Below, in pieces: positions 8,601 to 15,137 of a DNA stretch of 40,024 nucleotides. Numbering within the stretch: the first letter of the stretch is position 1; every line of letters starts with the position of its first letter. The stretch is taken from the NCBI GenBank assembly GCA_012730105.1, contig JAAYBJ010000082.1:1-40024 (forward strand), in the 5' to 3' direction. The notes beneath the pieces are model-generated. The model searched no databases. It worked only from the letters and a program-made list of their open reading frames with translations, and was not told where the DNA came from. Origin of the DNA: Candidatus Hydrogenedentota bacterium (lineage in GTDB: Bacteria; Hydrogenedentota; Hydrogenedentia; Hydrogenedentales; CAITNO01). Made by a program: the position numbers and the translations under genes.

Positions 8601-9708
8601 ATACGCCTCTCTCCGCAAGTTCGGTATTCTCCTGGCAATAACGTTTGATAAACGTTTGGTAACGTTCATTGACAAGCGACCTTGTTGGTGCGATATAGAT
8701 AACAGGCCGAAGTTGTTCGACAGCCACGTTTAACATGAGCATTTCAACTACTGTGGTTTTTCCACACCCGGTTGGCCCTCCTAATAGTATATGGGAACGT
8801 TCGCGGTTTGATCCGTAAGTGGGAAACAATGTATAGGCGTCAAGATTATCCTCTGCAGCACTCGGAATTTTAGCCAAATGTTCCTCATGATATGTCAATA
8901 CCCTTTCCGCCATCCCTTGGTCTAGGACTTCGCTAGACCAGAATTTAGAATCGCCTGCTACAATTGTGTTCACTGTATTTGGTGATTCCGGCAAAGCACT
9001 CTTCAATAACTGAAGAAGTTTGTGCTGTTTCTTGTCCTTGTGAACTGTGTCTGTTGCTCCCGCTTTGCTGCGGCTTTGGAGACCCAGCCATTGAGCGAGT
9101 CCTTGAATAGCAGAGCAATCACTCGGTTCCCATTTTCCTTCAGGTGTCAATGGTAATAAACGAACTAGGCCTTGTCCCTTATTATTGGCTATCTTGTAAC
9201 GCAAATTATCTATATCTTGTTGCGATAATTTGTGATGTGAGTAGCCGGTCTCCTGAGAATCATCCGGATGTATTATAAGTAATGCGCCATGATCGATAGC
9301 GTGTTGACATTTCTTATCGATTTTGCCAGAACTTCCAAGGGGATGATGTGAACCTTGACGAAAATTGGCACTTAGTAAAACAAGATCATAAGATACGTCA
9401 GTGGGTTCCTTTGGAAACACGTAGCAGGCCATAATCTCGCCGAGCATAGAAGCGGAACGACCATCAATACGGCAATCACGCAGATCTTTAGCATTAATTG
9501 ATGCTACTCGAAAACACACCCCTGTTACTTTTGCAAGATTCTCAAAACAACGATTCAGGTAGGGATCACTGAATGGCTGAACAGAAGGTAAAAGAGTGTT
9601 GTTCCAAAATAAACCTAGTTTTTCATTAGTTTCATAAATGACTACTGTTTCGATATAATGCTTGCCTTTTTGTTCAACAAGCAAGGGAAAGCCTAATGCC
9701 AGATTCAT
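5671..9708 (-). CDS. Lon-like protease domain fused to Ski2-like helicase
   Basis: 1345 residues. The superfamily 2 helicase core is clear: GGPTGCGKT (310-318, Walker A), PTRSLVNE (341-348, motif Ia), DEIH (422-425), AIST (458-461, motif III), TLTYGVNL (664-671) and GRAGR (709-713, motif VI). Order and motifs match Ski2/Hel308-type enzymes. The first 160 residues look Lon-like: IDGRSAS (81-87) resembles the Lon Ser motif DGPSAG, giving Ser85, and HHPLGSSGK (121-129) resembles LPIGGLK, giving Lys129; the 44-residue gap is close to the 43 of E. coli Lon. HGALLIIHP matches the strand that follows. The C-terminal 600 residues are not recognised. The start overlaps the previous stop by ATGA, so the two genes are probably coupled. 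It is the last gene of a four-gene cassette. The helicase is certain, the Lon fold probable, and a defence role only inferred. Confidence 0.85.
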   Translation of the reverse strand: MNLALGFPLLVEQKGKHYIETVVIYETNEKLGLFWNNTLLPSVQPFSDPYLNRCFENLAKVTGVCFRVASINAKDLRDCRIDGRSASMLGEIMACYVFPKEPTDVSYDLVLLSANFRQGSHHPLGSSGKIDKKCQHAIDHGALLIIHPDDSQETGYSHHKLSQQDIDNLRYKIANNKGQGLVRLLPLTPEGKWEPSDCSAIQGLAQWLGLQSRSKAGATDTVHKDKKQHKLLQLLKSALPESPNTVNTIVAGDSKFWSSEVLDQGMAERVLTYHEEHLAKIPSAAEDNLDAYTLFPTYGSNRERSHILLGGPTGCGKTTVVEMLMLNVAVEQLRPVIYIAPTRSLVNERYQTFIKRYCQENTELAERGVLRSSGEFPENDARIRAGDFKVAMIVNEKADIFLSGNARDRGGLLHSIGMLVIDEIHMLAQEQRGGVIDALIARVLYNNRSADRPCRIVAISTEQIVEKEAILKFFTFTDKNDREIKPIKLAAKKRPVPLLHQLVWSRSMETMDIVSFQQASDRYLSSSNAKSLLAKINSNLLKQALKSKIKGDYDEELVELVQKKSEDYGVILVCVNSSFRIRRLAQKHLSKRKGINDLSIPKGFRESLKNLENSNEEKLLTGLAEKGIYIHVSDTHRTIRQCIEQHFNSARTAKPAYVIYTTETLTYGVNLSVDCVILADLRWPRIDYDADDTSPKEWLKPNEYHNLLGRAGRWELAERGEALICINAAKDAEEVINRYYLETNPEEEVLSSAILDADLRKIEDETLVDIHDVSFPTMRTVAVMMRHLGGNEGSTVRVRDILALFKYSLYYIAAEERRRERAKEIIFRVMELASDPGVRPALMRRTSVVPSNAKFNADNSYQALPHIFALVDTGTHFGSISPIQRWLTRLQKLDIPNRPVELVLPGIISARDFWQFGRTYCWEQGAGKRDRGEEAFRKNDTDIEDVLRNELERLELSSETIDDVITIIREHARDCVDLGDLGGTTREEFREPMLMRLFSAALMWVRGEEFGKMTELSSQHYPDLQKPFSQKYCDRLSWLVVLCWRCFADLSDEAPKEFQTHLPRFARRLMWGVPTEGIALHIGESADTYSLNRESIRRLLERNVTPCRILSATCPMDLFSSISLPDGVSSSHIVDNVFRFFAREFDSVMNLMSHRQTLHEVWHEFCKQIQDLLLVDHNLRYSGGGLPNVDDIHHVGRLLQRLLLGDDEYSSEYLVGDISSGTGIRLSFAPGQDIMLYVVSHSASDMLDSLSDKDIVIWYPWRCEHSPLLEPQLKELTAFGALVLLICIARGYLGRTVFQEWHTNGRPGLWRLEDILQYFTFQSQGVRDLPGEIREYLLSFYEPGV

Positions 9709-10883
9709 TTATTATGCTCCAAGATAATAGCAACAGTATCATCCGAACAGCCAGACGATGGTGGATCGATAATCTGAAATATAATATCGGCCGCGCCAAC
9801 CACTGATAGGCACTCACACACAGTCCCATCCTGTTTTCGTATAGAAAAATACTCCTGTTCTTTTGTCTTCTGGAAGTATATGGCGATACTTTCGGTTGGA
9901 CTTAGAAAAACGCTGATCCGACCAGAACCATTATAATCAATGGATACTTCTATTGAGCCGTCTCCTGACAACGACCATGTGCCCGCCATTCCAGCACTGG
10001 ACGCTGCAAGTCTTAATCCAGTTTGAGATGAATTTTTCTTTTCGTTGAGTCTGGTGCGCACTAGGTTTAATGACTTGACGTTTTCCAAAAGGTTTGAATC
10101 ATGTGTGGCTAGAACCTGCAGCGCCTCAACACGTAAAGACGTTGTTGCAATGGTCATAAACTCTTGAAAGATACGACACGGCTCAAAGTAGGCGTGTATC
10201 TTGTTCTTTAAAGCACTACCCCCCATAATCTTTGAATGATCAACGCAATTTTTATGCTCTAGTTTGTCAAGCAACGCATCCAGTTCCTCATCCATAAGAT
10301 GGCCAATACACATTTTAAGCTTGGAAAGGGGAATAGGTTGTTCAAGAAAAGGGGTTACGACTATAGTGGGGTGAAACGCACTTTTCTGGAATACCAAGTC
10401 ATTTTCAGCCGCCAGTTCCGGCCAATCACTGATTGGTATTGCCTGAACCACTGTATCAGAGGATTCCGGGGTTTCAACAAGCAATATGGTATTCACTGTC
10501 GGAAATTCGAACTTGGCAGTCGCTGTATCCGGATTGATTTCCCAGATGGCGCCAAAGCAGGGGGGAATCTTCGCGCATTCCTGTAAGATCTTTTTGGCAC
10601 GGGAAATTTCGGCAGATTTCTCGCGTACAAAATTCCTGATGTTTTCTATCTGGTCCTCTGCTTCTTCAAGTGAGATGTTCCAGTCTTCATCGCTACCGGA
10701 CATATACGCTTCTTCCTCGCGTAATGCCTCGCAGGTTGATTCGAGATATTTCATCAGCGGTCCGCTGGCACGGTCAGCAATACAGTACATGAAATGCTCC
10801 ACGTGTATAGCATCCCGAAAATACGTTGCAAGTATTTCAATTAAATCCTCCGAAAAGTTAAATTTTTGTTCATTTTCTTTCAT
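9705..10883 (-). CDS. Hypothetical protein of the helicase cassette
   Basis: 392 residues, family not recognised. Residues 1-50 look helical (FSEDLIEILATYFRDAIHVEHF). Residues 52-100 form an acidic, probably coiled-coil stretch with SGSDEDWNISLEEAEDQIENI. The C-terminal third looks beta-rich (GTWSLSGDGSIEVSIDYNG, then SIAIYFQKTKEQEYFSI) and could be a small binding domain. There is no signal peptide or membrane segment, so it should be cytoplasmic. Its stop overlaps the helicase start by 4 bp, which suggests the two proteins are made together and may form a complex. ATG 10883 has only a weak GAGAG site. Confidence 0.75.
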   Translation of the reverse strand: MKENEQKFNFSEDLIEILATYFRDAIHVEHFMYCIADRASGPLMKYLESTCEALREEEAYMSGSDEDWNISLEEAEDQIENIRNFVREKSAEISRAKKILQECAKIPPCFGAIWEINPDTATAKFEFPTVNTILLVETPESSDTVVQAIPISDWPELAAENDLVFQKSAFHPTIVVTPFLEQPIPLSKLKMCIGHLMDEELDALLDKLEHKNCVDHSKIMGGSALKNKIHAYFEPCRIFQEFMTIATTSLRVEALQVLATHDSNLLENVKSLNLVRTRLNEKKNSSQTGLRLAASSAGMAGTWSLSGDGSIEVSIDYNGSGRISVFLSPTESIAIYFQKTKEQEYFSIRKQDGTVCECLSVVGAADIIFQIIDPPSSGCSDDTVAIILEHNK

Positions 10884-10959
10884 GATATTGTCTCTCGTAT
10901 GTCTTATCCGTTGGTATGTCCCTGCAAGTCCCTATTCCCTATTATAAGCAGGCTTCTTG

Positions 10960-12027
10960 CTAAGATTCCGGTTCCAAAGGATATGTATTTTGAAATATGT
11001 GGCATTGTTCAATTAACAAAGTCAGCACTTTGCTGCGCTCCGGCTCCGACAAGCCGTTCAGGTGCATGCTAAGTTGACGCTCCAATGCCGCACGCCGATC
11101 CGAAAAACGTACGGCATGATATCCATGTAGCCGTGCCCATGCCTTGGTCTCAGCATCGCTCCTCTCCAATACCCGGCCAGATATAACAAACCGATCCTCT
11201 GTCCTTAACCAACCCCAATACAAATCCGCCTGTTCTTTAGCCAGATTATGCAGCCCTGGCTCTGTTGGTCGCAGATTGTCGGGGCACAGCGCAGTCATTA
11301 CCTCTTCCGGGTTGTTTGTCTCGCTATCTGGTGGCATTTCCAGGCATGCTTCGTTGCCGTATATATCCTGTGGCATGAAACTGCAAATCGCTTCAACGAA
11401 GGGTTCGCGGGCAATACCGCTGAATTGTTCCGAGGCGAATTTATGCAACATCCTTAGATCATCGTTCGCCAGCAGCGGATGATCGTATTTTGAGTCTTGA
11501 TGATAGAGACGTATTTGAATGGGAATTCGGGTATCACAATCGGACTTGGTATTACCAGGCATTACAAAAACAACTTCATCGCGCAAGAAGTCTACAATAG
11601 TGGGGCCGCAAACCTGCGAACCCTCAGAAAAGGAAAGCGGCGGCTTAATATCATGGACTTTTTCTTGCAGGCGTTGTTTCAAATTCTTTCCAAAAAGGTC
11701 ATTGAAATAATCTTGCAGGAATTGCCGTCTATATTTTCTTAGAAACTGTATGTCAGGAGTAACTGTTTTCAACAAAGAGGCTTTGATGTATTCATCGCTC
11801 AGCAGATACATCAGGAAAGCTTGGGGCAATTCATTCATTAAGACAGATCGTGTTGATTCTTCCTCGCCTTTGCCGCATTTACTAATAACTGCTTTTACTT
11901 GAGCGGAACTTAACCTTAAAAATTGCATGCACTCGCGCACAAATCGGTGATGCAAATCTGTTCTGATCGTGCCCACGTCGCTAAATGACCGCATTACCTG
12001 CCCAAGAAGTTCAGGAAAGTCCATCAT
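10960..12027 (-). CDS. Hypothetical protein of the helicase cassette
   Basis: 355 residues, family not recognised. The N-terminal half is helical and basic (FLRKYRRQFLQDYFNDLFGKNLKQRLQEK in outline). The middle contains VCGPTIVDFLRDEVVFVMPGNTK. The C-terminus is again helical (RRAALERQLSMHLNGLSEPERSKVLTLL). No catalytic motif, signal peptide or membrane helix was seen. It starts 3 bp after the stop of the 183-residue gene, consistent with coupling. ATG at 12027 or 12024 could be used, and neither has a good ribosome site. A 76-bp gap separates it from the next gene downstream. Confidence 0.75.
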   Translation of the reverse strand: MMDFPELLGQVMRSFSDVGTIRTDLHHRFVRECMQFLRLSSAQVKAVISKCGKGEEESTRSVLMNELPQAFLMYLLSDEYIKASLLKTVTPDIQFLRKYRRQFLQDYFNDLFGKNLKQRLQEKVHDIKPPLSFSEGSQVCGPTIVDFLRDEVVFVMPGNTKSDCDTRIPIQIRLYHQDSKYDHPLLANDDLRMLHKFASEQFSGIAREPFVEAICSFMPQDIYGNEACLEMPPDSETNNPEEVMTALCPDNLRPTEPGLHNLAKEQADLYWGWLRTEDRFVISGRVLERSDAETKAWARLHGYHAVRFSDRRAALERQLSMHLNGLSEPERSKVLTLLIEQCHIFQNTYPLEPES

Positions 12028-12030
12028 AAC

Positions 12031-12582
12031 TCAGCGCCCTTTTCCGATTGCGATATCATCCTGCGGATGAGGCGTATGCGCAGCGGAAAAAACCGCTTGT
12101 GCCTTGTTTTTCATAGGTTTCCTGCATTCAGCAGCATAGCAGTCTTCAATATATTGAAACTCCGACATCTCGGAAGGTGACAGCATGGTCTTAGAGAGGC
12201 CATCCTTCCACACGCTGTTCTTTGCCCAGAACAGGCTGGCGGAGATTGGATAGCAACGGTTGATGTTGAAATAAGTTACCCGTTCTTCCTGGGTTATCCC
12301 CTTCACCGGCAGTTCATAGCGAGGCGAGCCTTTGATTCTTGTATGGCCATGAATCATTATTATGGCGACCGATTCAGTATCAGGCGTACACTGAACACAG
12401 CCTGGATGCGCAGTGCGGTTGGGGTTGCGAGGATATCGCCCTTCTGGGTCTGATTCTTCCCATACCTCCTCTGAAACCCAGCGGATAGCTCCCCTGCGTA
12501 TCGGATCGAGTTCCAACATTAGCCGTAGTATTTGGTTCTGTTGTGGATGTTCAGCAAGCATCTGCACTTCCTTCGAATTCAT
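12031..12582 (-). CDS. Hypothetical protein, first gene of the helicase cassette
   Basis: 183 residues, family not recognised. It has few cysteines: HPGCVQC in the middle and CYAAEC near the C-terminus could form a metal site, but the spacing is not diagnostic. IIMIHGHTRIKGSPRYELPVKG suggests a beta core, and the last 40 residues look disordered (KPMKNKAQAVFSAAHTPHP). ATG 12582 has no clear ribosome site. An in-frame ATG at 12561 is preceded by AAGGAAG with about 6 bp spacing and may be the true start, which would shorten the protein by seven residues. The gene opens the four-gene run toward the Lon-helicase. Confidence 0.7.
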   Translation of the reverse strand: MNSKEVQMLAEHPQQNQILRLMLELDPIRRGAIRWVSEEVWEESDPEGRYPRNPNRTAHPGCVQCTPDTESVAIIMIHGHTRIKGSPRYELPVKGITQEERVTYFNINRCYPISASLFWAKNSVWKDGLSKTMLSPSEMSEFQYIEDCYAAECRKPMKNKAQAVFSAAHTPHPQDDIAIGKGR

Positions 12583-12605
12583 CTTGACAAAACACGTACA
12601 TGCCT

Positions 12606-12635
12606 ATGATACGGTTTCAATACAGATAAGTCCAA
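12606..12635 (-). promoter_or_regulatory. Candidate promoter of the helicase cassette
   Basis: On the minus strand TTGGAC and TATCAT are separated by 18 bp, with the -10-like box about 25 bp upstream of ATG 12582. The -10 match is five of six and the -35 match is poor, so this is tentative. Confidence 0.35.
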
Positions 12636-12795
12636 ACAAGTATTTTTCAGGGATAAATGAATGGGAGTGCCGCACGTTCCAGATCGCTGTGATGATTGGC
12701 TTTGTGTAACTGGAGTGCAAATTGCATCATATGTACGCGATCGGGCATATCAACCAGTTCCATATCCAGCAGTTTTGCTACAGTGGGGGAAAGCC

Positions 12796-13545
12796 TCAAT
12801 TCATGATCAATACCGTTCCTGTCGCATGACACTGCATTGTTGCAAAATACAATACGTAATTTGCAATCTCAGAAGGCTTTATAATATAACACAAAGGCGT
12901 ACGATCCAAAATATTGCCTTGTTCTTTCACAGACCCGGATTTATGACGCTCAGTGGCCACGTATCCGGGAACCACGGCATTGACCCGTATGGCTGGCGCA
13001 AGTTCCAGTGCCAGGGATTTTGTGATGCCGAGTAGGGCTGCTTTTGAGGCCACATAATGATGGGAGCGGCCCAGGGGAGCGGTCGCCGCAGTGGAGGCGA
13101 TATTGATAATATCGCCTTCCTGGCCGTCCAGTAGCCGCGCGAAGGCGCGTGTGGTCCACCACGGCCCCATCAGATTGGTGGCCATGACTTGCTCCCAGTC
13201 CGAATCCGTGATGGTGTGGAGATTACCCGGTGTACAGATACCGGCGTTGTTTACCAAGATGTTTGCCGGTTTACCAAAGGCGCGCAGTGGGGCTTGAAGC
13301 AACGCTTCCGCACCTTGGGGATTGCTGATGTCTGCAAGAAAAGGGACGGCATTGCCGCCGTCCCTTTCGATCTCGCCGCAGACCTGGTCCGCCAGATCAA
13401 CATTTTCTTGGCAACCGACTACTACACGGACTCCTGCTCCACTCAAGGCAAGGCAAATGGCCCTACCGATTTCCCGGCTTCCACCGGTAACCACGGCAAT
13501 CAGGGTATCATTGCTGGCAGCAATCATCGTTTCAGGCCTGTCCAT
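12796..13545 (-). CDS. Short-chain dehydrogenase/reductase, FabG-like
   Basis: 249 residues of a classical SDR. The NAD(P)-binding TGGSREIGRAI lies near residue 20, NNAG follows at about residue 95, and the catalytic Ser with HYVASK supplies Tyr and Lys. Glutamate in the glycine motif (SREIG in place of the common SRGIG) is a mild oddity. Substrate unknown; oxidation or reduction of a hydroxy or keto group is expected. The protein stops at VLIMN with TGA, and the frame would continue with a Gly after this stop, where most relatives have a DGG-type ending. A few residues are therefore probably lost. The probable left end of the IS at about 13547 lies immediately beside the start codon, so the native promoter was probably displaced. 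Confidence 0.85.
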   Translation of the reverse strand: MDRPETMIAASNDTLIAVVTGGSREIGRAICLALSGAGVRVVVGCQENVDLADQVCGEIERDGGNAVPFLADISNPQGAEALLQAPLRAFGKPANILVNNAGICTPGNLHTITDSDWEQVMATNLMGPWWTTRAFARLLDGQEGDIINIASTAATAPLGRSHHYVASKAALLGITKSLALELAPAIRVNAVVPGYVATERHKSGSVKEQGNILDRTPLCYIIKPSEIANYVLYFATMQCHATGTVLIMN

Positions 13546-13546
13546 G

Positions 13547-14920
13547 CTGAAAATTCGTACTTGTTGATATATAAGGCGTTAGGATAATCAGAATTTGGTT
13601 TCTGTTGCTGGTTGGATTGAGAAAAATCTGTCCATTTTTGTTATGTTACTCCTCTGAAAAATGTATTCCAGATTATTTTATTGGAGGAGTTTCGGTGAAC
13701 TTCATAGGATTGTGTCTCAGATTTCTATTTTCAATGTTCAAATCGCATTCAGCACTCTGTGCTGAGAATCTGGCTTTGCGGCATCAACTTTGCGTGTATC
13801 AGCGGAGTGTTAAACGTCCGAAAGTACGCCCTATTGACCGTATTCTTTGGGGCCTGCTATCAAGAGTTTGGACACGGTGGAAGGATGCGCTTATTTTTGT
13901 CAAACCGGATACAGTTATCCGATGGCAGCGCAAACGGTTCAAGGAGTATTGGAGGAGACTATCTACTTCCGGCAAGCCCGGCAGGCCTCCCGTCGCAGAG
14001 GAAGTTAAGAACCTGATTCGAACCATGTCGTCCATGAATCCGACCTGGGGTTCGCCGCGCATCGTGGGCGAACTGGCAAAACTTGGTATCACGGTCACCA
14101 AATCGACAGTGGACAAGTATCGCGTGCGCGTTCGAAAGCCGCCCTCCCCGTCGTGGCGCGCGTTTCTCAAGAACCACATGAAGGAACTTGTTTCGGTTGA
14201 CTTTCTGGTTGTGCCGACGGTCCGGTTCAAGATTCTCTATGTGTTTCTCGTGCTGTCCATTGAAAGGCGCCGCATCATTCACTTCGCCATTACTCAACAC
14301 CCAACTGCAGCATGGACTGCACAGCAAGTGGTAGAAGCCTTTCCATGGGACACCGCTCCAAAGTACCTGCTTCGCGACCGCGACAAGGTCTATGGCGGTT
14401 GGTTTAAGCGACGCGTCAGGAACATGGGCATCGAAGAAGTCCTCACAGCGCCACACAGTCCCTGGCAGAATCCGTATTCGGAAAGACTTAACGGATCTAT
14501 TCGGCGAGAATGTCTGGACCATGTCATTGTCTTCGGCGAAAACCATCTGAGAAGAATCATTGGTGATTACGTCGCATACTACAATGGTTCCAGAACACAC
14601 CTGTCCTTGGACATGGACAGCCCAGACATGCGACCCGTTCAGATGCCTGACCAAGGCAAAGTCATTTCGCTCCCCCAAGTCGGTGGACTTCATCATCGCT
14701 ACGAACGTCGCGCCGCCTAACACACATACTGTGTATCTCCTGTTCATTTTTCCGTGTTCCCACAAACGCAAGAGTGGACGGTTATGTTCAGTCCTTCCTT
14801 GGAGTTCCCCAAGCGCAAATCGAAGATAGATATCACGCATCGAAACATCGGATTGACTTCTCATCTTCTATCGGATTACGCTTAAAACAAACATGAATAC
14901 CTGTCGGATGGATTTTCAGG
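13547..14920 (+). mobile_element. Intact integrase-type IS element
   Basis: A single-gene insertion sequence of about 1.37 kb. The right end is supported by the second, decayed copy at 231-522, which keeps GGATTTTCAGG at the same distance from the transposase stop. The left end is proposed at CTGAAAATTCG (13547), which is close to the reverse complement of the right end, CTGAAAATCCA. The repeats are short and no clear target duplication was found, so the ends are uncertain by some 10 bp. The body has about 150 bp of leader, the transposase gene and a 200-bp trailing non-coding part. Confidence 0.6.
13695..14720 (+). CDS. DDE transposase with integrase core (IS3/IS481-like)
   Basis: 341 residues from GTG 13695, which has GGAGGAG 5 bp upstream; a longer frame to 13605 lacks a ribosome site. 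The N-terminal 110 residues are a basic helical DNA-binding part (AENLALRHQLCVYQR, then SGKPGRPPVAEEV). The rve catalytic core follows: Asp169 in LVSVDFLVV, Asp228 in YLLRDRD and Glu263 in NPYSER, a D-x34-E spacing. It should cut and join the element's ends. The gene is intact, in contrast to the remnant at 232-324, whose last 30 residues are nearly identical. Family members are often annotated simply as integrase core proteins; the exact ISfinder family is uncertain. Confidence 0.88.
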   Translation: MNFIGLCLRFLFSMFKSHSALCAENLALRHQLCVYQRSVKRPKVRPIDRILWGLLSRVWTRWKDALIFVKPDTVIRWQRKRFKEYWRRLSTSGKPGRPPVAEEVKNLIRTMSSMNPTWGSPRIVGELAKLGITVTKSTVDKYRVRVRKPPSPSWRAFLKNHMKELVSVDFLVVPTVRFKILYVFLVLSIERRRIIHFAITQHPTAAWTAQQVVEAFPWDTAPKYLLRDRDKVYGGWFKRRVRNMGIEEVLTAPHSPWQNPYSERLNGSIRRECLDHVIVFGENHLRRIIGDYVAYYNGSRTHLSLDMDSPDMRPVQMPDQGKVISLPQVGGLHHRYERRAA

Positions 14921-14932
14921 AATGACAGCATG

Positions 14933-14964
14933 AAAAAAGGACCTACGGTTCTCCGTAAGTCCTT
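14933..14964 (-). terminator. Rho-independent terminator of the tRNA gene
   Basis: On the minus strand an AAGGACTTACGG stem pairs with CCGTAGGTCCTT around an AGAA loop, with one internal mismatch, and is followed by a T-run (the A-run at 14933-14938 on the plus strand). It lies 10 bp after the 3' end of the tRNA gene. Confidence 0.85.
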
Positions 14965-14974
14965 GAAATATAAA

Positions 14975-15051
<77 letters not shown>

Positions 15052-15137
15052 GTAGTTCATCTGTGGGTATTATAACAAATACGCGTGGTCACATCAAGGG
15101 GGTGCCGGGATATTATTTTCCGCGGCGCTCACAGACG

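Noticed and set aside
12647-12832. A 61-codon minus-strand ORF overlapping the end of the SDR gene
   Set aside because: No ribosome site or homology; it overlaps the SDR gene's 3' end in another frame and looks like chance reading through the intergenic gap.
13959-14864. A 301-codon minus-strand ORF opposite the transposase gene
   Set aside because: It is the antisense shadow of an intact transposase with a complete DDE triad.
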